A model generated the notes under the pieces. The model did no database searches and was not told the DNA's origin. It saw only the letters and a list, made by a program, of their open reading frames with translations. Shown in pieces: positions 32,449-41,956 of a stretch of 64,000 nucleotides of DNA (position 1 is the first letter of the stretch; each line of letters opens with the position of its first letter). Made by a program: the position numbers and the translations under genes. Origin of the DNA: Atopostipes sp963558565 (GTDB lineage Bacteria; Bacillota; Bacilli; Lactobacillales; Carnobacteriaceae_A); assembly GCA_963558565.1 (NCBI GenBank), contig CAUWGX010000007.1:1-64000 (forward strand). Reading direction: 5' to 3'.

Positions 32449-34716
32449 TTATCCTTCATCTGAGACTTTCTCAATTGGCGCAAAAGATGCTAATAATGGC
32501 TTGATTCCTTCTTCTGGGAAAGCAATATTTAATTGCATATCTTGCTTTTCCCCTTTAATTTGCACAATGGTCCCAATCCCCCATTTTTTGTGAGAAACCT
32601 TATCGCCTACTTGCCAAGAAACATTTTCAGCACCCGTACCAGCATTTGGTGCTTTTGTCACGGTTGCTTTTTTACGATTACTTTTTCTTTTTGGCGTCGG
32701 TTCGATCACCGTTCGCTTTTTAAAGGCATTATTATAATTCCCTGTGGCGTAAGTTGGGCGCCCTGCTCCATAATCTTTCTCCGTCACCTCTTCATCTAAT
32801 TCATCAATGAATGGTGACTTTGGATTGTATTGACGACGACCATAGAGTAAACGAGAAGAAGCATTGGTTAGATAAAGAGTTTCTTCTGCACGCGTAATCC
32901 CAACATATGCTAGACGGCGTTCTTCCTCTAGATCATCATCGTCCGTATCTTGACGAATTAAAGGGAAGATATTATTTTCAACACCAATAATGAAAACAAC
33001 GGAAAATTCTAGTCCCTTGGCTGAATGTAGGGTCATTAAAGTGACTTCTGTGGTCTCTTCTTCAATGTCATCGGTCGGCGCAATTAACGATAAATCCGTC
33101 AAGAAGGCTAAAAGAGAATGATCTTCAGCATCAGACTTGTCAAATGTCTGAGTAATCGAATAAAATTCTTCTAAGTTTTCAATACGAGCTTCTGCTTCTA
33201 ATGTATTTTCTCTTTTTAGTGTTTCGATATAGCCTGTTTTATCTAAAATACTCTCGACTAAATCCGTGACGGAAACAAACTCCGCCATTTTTCTAAAGTC
33301 GCGAATCATAAAGGCAAATTCTTCTAAGTTATTCGCTGCTCGCGCAGATAAGTTGGTCGCTTGCGCATTTAAAGCTGCTTCATACAACGAAGTGCCATTT
33401 AAATCAGCAATTTCGCTCAATTTGGCAATGGTTGAAGCGCCAATCCCACGTTTAGGTTCATTCACAATACGGCGGAAACTCAAGTTATCAGCCGGATTCA
33501 CAATTAAAGTTAAATAAGCCATCAAATCAAGAATTTCTTTACGCTCATAATAACCTGTTCCTCCAATGATTTGGAAAGGAATATTGCGTTTGATTAACGT
33601 TTCCTCCATCACACGAGACATCGCATTTGTACGATATAAAATCGCAAAATCATCATAAGAATAAGCTTTATTTTCACGCATCAAGGTTTCAATTTTTTCA
33701 GCCACATAATTTGTTTCATCATATTCATCATTCGCTTCATAAACCGTAATTTTGTCCCCTGGCTCATTCTCCGTCCATAATGCTTTTTCTTTACGGTTTA
33801 AATTGTTTTGAATGACGGTGTTGGCTGCTTGTAAAATATTTTTGGTGGAGCGATAGTTTTGCTCCAACATAATCGTTTGCGCTTCTGGATAGTCTTTTTC
33901 AAAGTCTAAAATATTTTGCATATCCGCTCCACGCCAACCATAAATACTTTGATCAGCATCCCCTACGACACAAATATTTTTGAAACGTTCAGCAATTAAA
34001 TGGACTAAACGGTTTTGTGCGTGGTTGTTATCTTGGTATTAATCCACTTTAATATATTGAAACTTACTTTGGTAATAAGACAATACTTCAGGATGTTCTT
34101 CGAATAAGCGAACCGTCAACATAATCAAGTCATCAAAATCAACCGACTCTGAACGACGTAATTCACTTTGGTATTCCTTATAAGCTTGAGCTACTGCTTT
34201 TTGCCAATAATTAAAGGCTTGGTTTTCATATTCTTTTTCATCGACTAACTCATTTTTTGCACGACTAATTTCTGAGAGTATGGCCCGTGGAGGGAACTTT
34301 TTCGTGTCGAAGTTTAACGTTTTTAATACGCGTTTCATTAAAGTATTTTGTTCGCTTGAACCCGCAATAGTAAAGTTTGAGTCATACCCGATGCGGTCAA
34401 TTTCACGGCGCAAAATCCGAACACACATGGAGTGGAATGTCGAAACCCAAACATCCTCGCCTCCATCTTGAACGAGATCACTAACTCTCATTTTCATTTC
34501 ACTTGCAGCTTTATTTGTAAAAGTAATAGCTAAAATATTCCAGGGATTCACTTGCTTTTCATGAATCAAATAAGCAATCCGGTGGGTCAACACTCGCGTT
34601 TTACCAGAGCCGGCACCTGCCATAATTAAAAGAGGGCCATCCGTTGTAACAACCGCTTCTTTTTGACGCTTATTCAATCCAGAGACGATACTATTTAGAT
34701 GAGTCACTCTCACCAA
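32449..34716 (-). pseudogene. pcrA: pcrA, UvrD/PcrA helicase interrupted by an in-frame stop codon
   Basis: Both halves of PcrA are present in one frame, about 755 codons. The N-terminal part has LNKRQKEAV, AGAGSGKT (Walker A), AITFTNKAA and STFHSMC. The C-terminal part has VVGDADQSIYGWRGAD, EQNYRST, the VTLMTLHSAKGLEF motif, EERRLAYVGITRA and the tail that binds RNA polymerase (WQVGDKVSHKKWGIGTIVQ). Between them codon 226 is TAA (34041-34039) where the family has the glutamate of VDEYQDTN; the sequence reads VD-stop-YQDNNHAQ. No bases are lost, so this looks like one GAA to TAA change, either a real nonsense mutation or a sequence error. PcrA is essential in Bacillus and Staphylococcus. Start codon uncertain (TTG or GTG). 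Confidence 0.93.
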
Positions 34717-34805
34717 TTCCTTTCCACTTCACGATTTCTGCCTATTTAGTATACCTAAAAAAAGAGTTTCATTCTACCTCTTAACAGGTGTTTTACTCTT
34801 CTTAA

Positions 34806-34862
34806 AAACAAAAAAAGTTATGCTATAAAAGTGACAGACAATTCTTCGTTTTAGCATAACTC
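34806..34862 (-). terminator. Terminator of the GntR-type regulator transcript
   Basis: AGTTATGCTA and TAGCATAACT form a 10-bp stem with a long loop, followed on the minus strand by seven T, G and five T. It separates the regulator genes from pcrA. Confidence 0.85.
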
Positions 34863-34873
34863 TCTGATTCGAT

Positions 34874-35524
34874 CTAATAAAACTTTCCTTTTTCTAATAC
34901 ATTTAACTTTAATTGATTGAGCAAGATACGAATTTCTCTTCTTGCTCGCGGATAATTCATCTCTTTTAAGTATTCAGCTAATGCTTGGTAATGCGTGATT
35001 TTCAAAGGACGGCTTTTTCTCATAATGCTATAAATTTCACCATCATCAAAAAGACATTCTTTTAAAGTCTGCATCAGTACTCTTGTTGAATAATGATTAT
35101 CATTATATTTCAAGGCCTCTAGCCAGTAATCATATTCTTGTTTTTCAAAAGCGTAAGCTGTGTCATTCGTTTCACTTTTCATATTTTTAATCATCATCCA
35201 CAATGTTTCGATTTCGAACGCAACTTCTACTTTTTCTAAGTCAAACAAGTAATGGTTCACTAGCCGTTCGAATAAATCGATTCGTTCTTGAAAAGCGGTC
35301 GGTGTTAAGGATTGCATTTTCACCCGCACTCCGACATTTTCAATATTTTCAAGGTAATTATCATGAACCAGGCGGTCAAAAGCTTTTCTTACCGGTGTCC
35401 GACTGATTTCTAAGGCATCTGCAATATTTTGTTCTGTAATGTGTTCACGCTGTAATAAATCACCGCGTTCAATTTGTTTCACTATAAACTCATAAACAAT
35501 TTGGTCTAGCTTCTTTTTAACCAT
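34874..35524 (-). CDS. GntR-family transcriptional regulator
   Basis: The 216-residue protein has an N-terminal winged helix (ITEQNIADALEISRTPVRKAFDRL, residues about 29-52) of the GntR/FadR group, followed by an all-helical domain of about 140 residues that is only weakly like FCD. The ligand and operon are unknown. It sits 40 bases after the PurK-like gene, so it may be co-transcribed with it. The start follows GGGGAGA. Confidence 0.83.
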   Translation of the reverse strand: MVKKKLDQIVYEFIVKQIERGDLLQREHITEQNIADALEISRTPVRKAFDRLVHDNYLENIENVGVRVKMQSLTPTAFQERIDLFERLVNHYLFDLEKVEVAFEIETLWMMIKNMKSETNDTAYAFEKQEYDYWLEALKYNDNHYSTRVLMQTLKECLFDDGEIYSIMRKSRPLKITHYQALAEYLKEMNYPRARREIRILLNQLKLNVLEKGKFY

Positions 35525-35564
35525 CCCAATGATTCTCCCCTATCATTGATTTAAAAAATGCATT

Positions 35565-36698
35565 TTAATAATTTTCATCTTTAAGCAAAGCAAGTGTTTT
35601 CTTGACATCTTCTGTTTTGAGTAGAATATGACCCACTGCTTCTTGTGTATTGATCTCATCTTTTTTAGTGATTGGATAAAACGTGAACTTCCAATCGGGC
35701 TGGATCATTAGCAATTCATTAATCATCGCTGTTTGATCCGCATAAAAGGGCGCGAAAACATATGGCACTTGACAGTCAATTTGATCCGGTATAGGTAAAG
35801 ATGCAATCGCTCGTAAATGTGCCTCTGTCGTTGATAATGTGCAGTATTCTGCTGAATAGCGCGACAAAATATTCGGATAAGGATAGATATTCCCAACATA
35901 CAGTGCATCCGCAGGGGAAATGATAAAATCAATCGTTGTCACCCCTCGAAATTCAATGTTTTCTAAAATAACGTGCGTGACACGTTCAATTTCATGCGCT
36001 AATTCTTCATCCAATTCAGCCGGAACTTGCACATTAAAGAGTCGATCTTTACGATATTCTTTTTTAATGATTGGAAATAATTTTAAGTCTCCATTGGCTG
36101 TTTTGGCAGCTGAGATCGATAAATCTTGTTCGGAAACAATCCAAGATTCCAATACACAAGTCCCATACTTTAATAAAGCCGCGGCTTCTTCAATATCACT
36201 TTCTTCATAAATAAAATAAGATTGCTTTTTGCTTTCAGGATTCACTTGATTGGTGCGTAATACAGCTGGATAGCCAATACTTCGAAGCCCTTCTTCAATA
36301 TCTTCTGCTTTCACGATCGTTACATAAGGTGCAATATTGACGCTTAAGGACTCTAAAAAAGCTTTTTGCAACACACGATCTTGCGCGATAGATAGTAAAT
36401 CGTCCCCTTGAGGTACAATGACTGTTTTTTGGACTTCTTCTACCTCCGCCGCGTTTAATGTTTCATCATAATAAACGAGTAAATCACAATGCATTAAAAA
36501 TTCATCTTGGATTTTTTGATCCTCAAACGTCCCTATAAACACTTGGTCAGCTCCGACAATAAGCGAAGCTTCCTCGGCGGTTTTACATAAGAGGTATGTT
36601 TCAAAACCCAACTGATTCGCTTTAAAAATAAAAGCTTGTGAATCAGGAATAGCTCCTACGATTCCTATTGTTTTTTGATGATTAAAATTTTTAACCAT
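35565..36698 (-). CDS. PurK-like ATP-grasp protein, divergent
   Basis: The 377-residue protein has the overall PurK plan: N-terminal GIVGAIPDSQAFIFKANQLGF, a central ATP-grasp fold (YPAVLRTNQ.., VLESWI, FIIKKEYRKDRLFNVQ) and a C-terminal SAEYCTLSTTEAHLRAI. The strongly conserved PurK motif NE(I/L)APRxHNSGH is replaced by GNIYPYPNILSR near 272-283, and the phosphate-binding GxGQLxxM of the N terminus is not present. No pur genes are close. It is therefore likely a paralogue with another acid-amine substrate or a regulatory role. The start was set at the ATG eight bases after AAAGG. Confidence 0.72.
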   Translation of the reverse strand: MVKNFNHQKTIGIVGAIPDSQAFIFKANQLGFETYLLCKTAEEASLIVGADQVFIGTFEDQKIQDEFLMHCDLLVYYDETLNAAEVEEVQKTVIVPQGDDLLSIAQDRVLQKAFLESLSVNIAPYVTIVKAEDIEEGLRSIGYPAVLRTNQVNPESKKQSYFIYEESDIEEAAALLKYGTCVLESWIVSEQDLSISAAKTANGDLKLFPIIKKEYRKDRLFNVQVPAELDEELAHEIERVTHVILENIEFRGVTTIDFIISPADALYVGNIYPYPNILSRYSAEYCTLSTTEAHLRAIASLPIPDQIDCQVPYVFAPFYADQTAMINELLMIQPDWKFTFYPITKKDEINTQEAVGHILLKTEDVKKTLALLKDENY

Positions 36699-36748
36699 TT
36701 TACACACCTTTTCTATAAAGTACTTTTTTTATTTTCCAAATCCTCAGC

Positions 36749-37408
36749 TTAGAAATCTAATTCATAGAGTTGATATTGTTCAATAATTCGAATTAACTTA
36801 TCTGCGTAAGTTGGATCGGTCGCATAACCGGCTTCTTGAACAGCTAATGCCGCTTCTTTATAATCATTCGCTGCAAAAACAGCTTCATAAAAATCTTGAT
36901 CCCAAGAAGTTCCATTTTTTAGCAAGCTGGCATAATCATTGATGGAGTCTGCTAAAGAATCATAATGTTTAAAAGCAGCATCTATTTGTGTCCATTCCTC
37001 ATTATCAAATTCTTTTGTCGCATATTTCGTATCCTTTTCGGAACCTTTGATTCCAAAATAATTGTTCGATTCTTTCGACAATGTACTCGTGCCCCAATTT
37101 GATTCCAACGCCGCTTGTGCAATTAATAAACTTGGACGAGTACCATAAGTTTCCTGGGCTTCTAAGGCATGCGGAGTGAGTGTCTCCACAAATTCTGTTT
37201 TACTTTGATTTTCAGCGATCACCGCTTCATCACTCCAACTTGAAGATTCATGACCAATAAATTTTGCGGGCTTTATAATAAAGAAAAGTATCCCAAAAAA
37301 CAACACAATTAAAGAGAGCGTGATTTTCATCGCTAAAACTAACCGATCTAGAAAATTATTCCAAGATTTGTGCCACTGTTTTTTTAACTTGCGCATTTGT
37401 TGTTGCAT
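36749..37408 (-). CDS. Membrane-anchored N-acetylglucosaminidase
   Basis: The 219-residue protein has one N-terminal transmembrane helix (about 26-46) preceded by basic residues, then a glucosaminidase/LYZ2 (FlgJ-like) domain with LIAQAALESNWGTSTLS, in which the Glu is catalytic, NNYFGIKG, YATKEF and the C-terminal YADKLIRIIEQY. It cuts cell-wall glycan strands outside the membrane. It has no LysM or SH3b repeats. It lies near the LdcB/VanY-like and LtaS genes. Confidence 0.9.
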   Translation of the reverse strand: MQQQMRKLKKQWHKSWNNFLDRLVLAMKITLSLIVLFFGILFFIIKPAKFIGHESSSWSDEAVIAENQSKTEFVETLTPHALEAQETYGTRPSLLIAQAALESNWGTSTLSKESNNYFGIKGSEKDTKYATKEFDNEEWTQIDAAFKHYDSLADSINDYASLLKNGTSWDQDFYEAVFAANDYKEAALAVQEAGYATDPTYADKLIRIIEQYQLYELDF

Positions 37409-37450
37409 TTATATCCTCTCAGATTCTTTATCTTAGTCCCAGTAGATATT

Positions 37451-38251
37451 TTACTGTTCATCTCGCAACTGTAAAAGCTCAACATATTCTTCTAAGGTCA
37501 AATCATTTTCGACCATAAATTTCGCATTTTCTTCTCCTACATAACGGAAATGCCAAGATTCATATTCAATGCCTGTCGTTTCTTCTTTGCCTTTCGGATA
37601 ACGGAGAATAAAACCATAATCAGTCATAGTATCCACTAACCATTGTTGTGATTCTTGGGTATCATATTCGGGAATTAAACCGTTCCCTTCCATGATCCAC
37701 TCTTCATCCACAACATCAAGCGCCAGACCTGTATGATGCTCACTGTGTCCAGGCTCCGTCAAATATTCTTTGGCTCTTTCAACCGCTTCTTCTTCAGACA
37801 GACCTTCATTTAGATATTCATTCACTTGTTGATCAAAGTTATTTCTTTGCCGCTCCACTGTTCGATGTCCCGAAGCTAAAAACAGACGTTGACCAGCTTC
37901 CGCAGCTGCTTCTTTCCAACTGTTCCAAGCATCAACAATCCGTTCATCGATTCGTTGTTCATTGTCCACTTCAACAAGCTGTGGTTCAAAATCTTCCGGT
38001 AAAGCTACCCAAGGATTGACTAAAACAAGATTCCAATCCTCGACATGAGCTTCTTTGGGAAGATTTTGAATGAGTTGTTCTTCTTCAGAGATTTCTTCTA
38101 CTTTATCTGCTTCATGATCCTCTTGGTTATTTTGTGTATTTTCAGTGGGTTCTTCCACGGCTTGTTCTGGGTTTTCATTGACTTGATTTTCATTTCCAGA
38201 ACAAGCAGTTAATAGTAAAAATAGTGTTAGCAATAAAGTAGTTAAGCGCAT
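37451..38251 (-). CDS. VanY/LdcB-type D,D- or L,D-carboxypeptidase lipoprotein
   Basis: The 266-residue protein has a lipoprotein signal (LLTACSGN, Cys17), an acidic Asn/Glu-rich linker, and a VanY domain with FLASGHRTVERQRNNF, the zinc motif SEHHTGLALDV (His..Asp) and SWHFRYVG (His). It trims peptidoglycan stem peptides on the outer membrane face. The start has GGAGG seven bases upstream. It is the first of a cell-wall pair with the glucosaminidase, 42 bases apart. Confidence 0.9.
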   Translation of the reverse strand: MRLTTLLLTLFLLLTACSGNENQVNENPEQAVEEPTENTQNNQEDHEADKVEEISEEEQLIQNLPKEAHVEDWNLVLVNPWVALPEDFEPQLVEVDNEQRIDERIVDAWNSWKEAAAEAGQRLFLASGHRTVERQRNNFDQQVNEYLNEGLSEEEAVERAKEYLTEPGHSEHHTGLALDVVDEEWIMEGNGLIPEYDTQESQQWLVDTMTDYGFILRYPKGKEETTGIEYESWHFRYVGEENAKFMVENDLTLEEYVELLQLRDEQ

Positions 38252-38359
38252 TTTAAAACCTCCAAAAGTTATATCCAGTTGCTCTTTATTTTACCATATT
38301 TTTTCGCTTTTCAAAACCATCAAGGGAACATTCGTGTGCAATCAGCCACTTTTTTTACT

Positions 38360-38383
38360 TTTTAGGGCTGCGCTTGGTATAAT
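38360..38383 (+). promoter_or_regulatory. Promoter of the Gfo/Idh/MocA gene
   Basis: An extended -10 TGG-TATAAT (TATAAT at 38378-38383) lies about 35 bases before the ATG at 38418; TTTACT about 18 bases upstream may be the -35. Its position inside the longest reading frame shows that frame's first 28 codons are not translated. Confidence 0.6.
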
Positions 38384-38417
38384 ACGCATGAAACTAATTT
38401 TAGAAAGTAGGAATAAA

Positions 38418-39392
38418 ATGACACAAACAATAAAGTGGGGCATTATAGGTCTTGGTGGAATCGCCCATGACTTCGCTCGCGTCTTTGAGTCGGAACAAGC
38501 AGAATTGGCCGCAGTAGGTTCAAGAACCTTAGAAAAAGCCAAAAAATTTGCCCAAGAATACAATGTGCCTAAAGCCTATGGGAGTTATGAAGATTTACTA
38601 GCAGATGAAGAAATCGATATTATTTATTTAGCAACTCCCAATAGCTATCACGCTGAGAATATGAAGCAAATTTTAAAGGCTGGAAAACATGTCTTATGTG
38701 AGAAAGCGATTACGATGAACAAACAAGAACTTGATGAAGTTCTTGCTATTGCCGAAGAAAAAGACTTAGTGGTGGCTGAGGCGATGACCATTTACCATAT
38801 GCCGCTTTATCAAGAACTAAAACAACGGATTGAGAGTGGTGAATTCGGTGCTTTGAAATTAGCGACCGCTTATTTTGGCAGTTTAAAAGAAGCCGATCCA
38901 CAAAATCGTTTTTTTAATCCAGAATTAGGTGGCGGTGCTCTTCTAGATATTGGTGTCTATGCGCTATCTTTTGTCCAATATTTCTTAGAAGCTGAGCCGG
39001 AAGATTTTAGTACCTTAGTGCATTTTTATGAAACAGGCGTTGATGAGATGAGTACCATTTCCTACACAACCTCTGCCGGAACTTTAGGAAACGTTGTCTT
39101 GTCCTTTAGAGGAAAATTACCCAAACAAGGAGTAGTGGTCTGTGAGAATGCCTATATCACCGTTATGGATTATCCTCATGCGAGTGAAGCACTCATTACT
39201 TATCCCGATGGAGAAACAGAAACCCTCTCGGCTGGAACTTCAGATATCAGATTGCGCTATGAAATGCAGAATCTATCTGAGATGCTTTTAACTGGCAAAG
39301 ATTATTCGCATATTGAAACCACGCGAAGTGTCAATGCCCTTATGGACCAAGCAGCTACCGCGTGGGAAATGGAGTGGGTTTTTGAAGACTAA
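38418..39392 (+). CDS. Gfo/Idh/MocA family oxidoreductase
   Basis: The 324-residue protein starts with a Rossmann fold (KWGIIGLGGIAHDFA) that binds NAD(P), then the CEKAI variant of the EKP motif near 97-101 and the C-terminal substrate domain with GGGALLDIGVYAL. Members oxidise sugars, inositols or other hydroxylated compounds. The start has AGGA five bases upstream and fits the promoter above. It stands alone, so the substrate cannot be inferred. Confidence 0.9.
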   Translation: MTQTIKWGIIGLGGIAHDFARVFESEQAELAAVGSRTLEKAKKFAQEYNVPKAYGSYEDLLADEEIDIIYLATPNSYHAENMKQILKAGKHVLCEKAITMNKQELDEVLAIAEEKDLVVAEAMTIYHMPLYQELKQRIESGEFGALKLATAYFGSLKEADPQNRFFNPELGGGALLDIGVYALSFVQYFLEAEPEDFSTLVHFYETGVDEMSTISYTTSAGTLGNVVLSFRGKLPKQGVVVCENAYITVMDYPHASEALITYPDGETETLSAGTSDIRLRYEMQNLSEMLLTGKDYSHIETTRSVNALMDQAATAWEMEWVFED

Positions 39393-39521
39393 ACGTCTTA
39401 CCTATTGTAGAGTTTTTCAGATAAATAAATCCTTGAACTTTCTATAGAACGATAAATTATTTTGTTTTTCTATCGAGCCTTGATTAAAACAACGATCCTA
39501 CGAATAAAACATTTATAAACG

Positions 39522-39562
39522 AAAAAAGCTTTAGACCCGATGATTTGAGTCTAAAGCTTTTT
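39522..39562. terminator. Shared terminator between oxidoreductase and ltaS genes
   Basis: AAAAAGCTTTAGAC and GTCTAAAGCTTTTT are long arms around a short loop between the two convergent genes. Confidence 0.88.
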
Positions 39563-39571
39563 GTCTTTTAC

Positions 39572-41773
39572 TTATTCTTCTGTTGTCGATTCATCCTCTG
39601 AAGTAGACGTTGTATCCTCTTCTGTTTCTGCTTCTTCTTCATTCTCTTCAACAGGTTGGTTCTCTGGTAGTTCTGGTGCATCTGTTTCATATAAATCTAT
39701 CGTTGATTCTCCACCATTTTGATGCAGTAAACTTGTTTCCGCATCTGGGTGATTTTCTAAGTGTTCCATTTGTTCTTTGTAGATATAATCGACCGGCTCC
39801 CACTCTTTTAAGGTGACAGGTTGGTAGAATCTTAATAAATCTAAGTTGAGTAGATTATCTGAATTCGTCAAGCGATCACGCCCATGGCTAACTACTTCTG
39901 CTAATTCTTCTCTTTCAGATTCACTTAATGAGTCTGAGACCTCTTCGCCTGTTTCGGCATCATAAATATCTGAACCAAGGAAGTGATATTCTGGCGTTAA
40001 CACATTTCCATTTCTAAGCGGAACTAATTGTTCATTCTCTTCTGAGAGTAAATCTTGTCCCATAAAGAGATACGGATCTGTTTCTACACCTAATAAATGG
40101 AGTAAGGTTGGCAAGTAGTCCACTTGTCCACCATAAGTTTCTTTTGTTTCACCTTCAGTATAACCCGGTATGTGGAACATGAGAGGAACTCGTTGCATTT
40201 GAGCATTGTCGTAAGCGTCCCATTCATCTGGGTCTTTTCCTAATAAAGGTGCAAGATGTGGGTTACGCATGTTTGAGTTTCCAAAGTGATCCCCATACAT
40301 CACCACAATAGAATTTTCATACAGTCCTGAAGCTTTTAACCAGTGAAAGAATTCTTCCACAGCTTCGTCGGTATAACGCATTGTTTGGAAATATTGGTTG
40401 ACTGTCTCGTCTCCAGTATTCGCTTTTGGAATACTTGCATTCTCTTCCTCTAATGGATAAGGGAAGTGGTTCGTTAAAGTTAGGAATTTTGTATAAAACG
40501 GTTGTGGTAATTGTTCAATATATTCTACAGAGTCTCTAAAGAATAATTTGTCTTTCAAACCATAATCTAACACTCGATCAGGACTTACATCATAGTAATG
40601 ATCATCAAAGAAATATTCGTAACCAAATTCGGGATAAGTTCCTGTACGGTTCCAAAATGTTCCCGTATTTCCGTGAAAAGCAGCGGTTGTATAACCTTTT
40701 TCTTCTGATAAGATCTTCGGTGCCGCGTGGAATACGTTGTCGGATCCTAAGACTTGAAAAGCACTACCTTCTGGTAAACCAAATAATGAATTTTCCGTTA
40801 ATACTTCGGCATCGGACGATTTCCCTTGCCCAACTTGATGGAAGAAGTTATCAAAACTAATCGTCGCTTCATCGTGGTAAATACTATTTATAAAAGGTGT
40901 CACTTCATGAAGGTTTCCTTCTTCGTCTTCTAGATCAAAGTCCATCGCAAATTGTTGCGCACTCTCAAGAACAATCGTAAATACATTACGTCCTTCAGCT
41001 AACCCAAAATATTCTTCATTGGGTGCTGCATAATTTTCTTGAGCAAAATTGTAAACTTCGGTTAAGTCCCCTTCATCCGCTTGTGCGCGGACGCGGTTAT
41101 TCTTAATTGTTTGGAAAGAATCGTAACCGGCAAAAAAGTTTACCCCTAAATATTTAACAATGTAATTTCGGTCAAATGTTCGTGTGAGCAGTTGCGGACG
41201 ATCTGTTTCAGCAAGCATTAAGTTAGCAAATAATAAAGCTAAACCAGTAAGTGTCCCAGCGAAAGCATAGCGTTTATAGAAGGGCCGTGTATCTTTTGGT
41301 TGTTCTTCTTTCGGTCGTAATGCTTTACGAGTTAACCAAGCTAAACCAACGAAATCAAGCCAATAAAAAACGTCCCATAAACGTAGCATCACGAGGAAAC
41401 TTGTAAATACACCGCCAGTTAATATCGAATCATCTCCCGAAATGTTCGAAAGAATGGTCGAAAGCGTCATAAAGTCAGCAAACTCACGATAATATAAAAT
41501 ATTTGCGTAAAGTAACAAGCTCATTAAAAAGTAAATAAAAAGCATCGTGTGGTAAGATTTCTTATCATCTTTCGTATATAAACTTAAAGATAATAGAATG
41601 ACACTTGTAGCGAGCGGGTTAATCCACAATATAAAAGTTTGTAAAGCTCCAGTAACGCCTAATGAAAATTCAGTATAGTAAGCAAGCATTGTTTTAAGCC
41701 AGAAAAACAGAATAGCGAGTAAAAATAACCCTATTCGTTTATTATTTTTAAATTTTTCTTTTATAAATTCCAT
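39572..41773 (-). CDS. ltaS: Lipoteichoic acid synthase (LtaS family)
   Basis: The 733-residue protein has five N-terminal transmembrane helices, a linker with an AxA signal-peptidase-like site (AQA, 230-232), then an extracellular sulfatase-type phosphotransferase domain: metal ligand Glu270 in IVLES, FFHQVGQGKSSDAE around Ser319, NHFPYP and MYGDHFG. In S. aureus LtaS the nucleophile in this motif is Thr300; here the aligned residue is Ser319. The last 50 residues are a very acidic Ser/Thr-rich tail. LtaS builds polyglycerol-phosphate on a glycolipid from phosphatidylglycerol, releasing diacylglycerol for DagK. Confidence 0.93.
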   Translation of the reverse strand: MEFIKEKFKNNKRIGLFLLAILFFWLKTMLAYYTEFSLGVTGALQTFILWINPLATSVILLSLSLYTKDDKKSYHTMLFIYFLMSLLLYANILYYREFADFMTLSTILSNISGDDSILTGGVFTSFLVMLRLWDVFYWLDFVGLAWLTRKALRPKEEQPKDTRPFYKRYAFAGTLTGLALLFANLMLAETDRPQLLTRTFDRNYIVKYLGVNFFAGYDSFQTIKNNRVRAQADEGDLTEVYNFAQENYAAPNEEYFGLAEGRNVFTIVLESAQQFAMDFDLEDEEGNLHEVTPFINSIYHDEATISFDNFFHQVGQGKSSDAEVLTENSLFGLPEGSAFQVLGSDNVFHAAPKILSEEKGYTTAAFHGNTGTFWNRTGTYPEFGYEYFFDDHYYDVSPDRVLDYGLKDKLFFRDSVEYIEQLPQPFYTKFLTLTNHFPYPLEEENASIPKANTGDETVNQYFQTMRYTDEAVEEFFHWLKASGLYENSIVVMYGDHFGNSNMRNPHLAPLLGKDPDEWDAYDNAQMQRVPLMFHIPGYTEGETKETYGGQVDYLPTLLHLLGVETDPYLFMGQDLLSEENEQLVPLRNGNVLTPEYHFLGSDIYDAETGEEVSDSLSESEREELAEVVSHGRDRLTNSDNLLNLDLLRFYQPVTLKEWEPVDYIYKEQMEHLENHPDAETSLLHQNGGESTIDLYETDAPELPENQPVEENEEEAETEEDTTSTSEDESTTEE

Positions 41774-41956
41774 TAAAAATATACCTCCTGCATGCAGATT
41801 CTACCCCTTCGGTGTCAAGAATTCCACATTATTCAAACATAATTTTACAGTAAATGAATCATTTACGCAATGTTTATATGGGAGATCAAACTAAAGACCT
41901 ACATAAGCATAGAGGAGATTTTATTCATCACTAAAATCTTAATCATGAGCAATTCT

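Noticed and set aside
33922..34041. Frameshift in pcrA
   Set aside because: Both halves are in the same frame and the 39 codons after the TAA translate to the expected helicase sequence, so it is a nonsense codon and not an indel.
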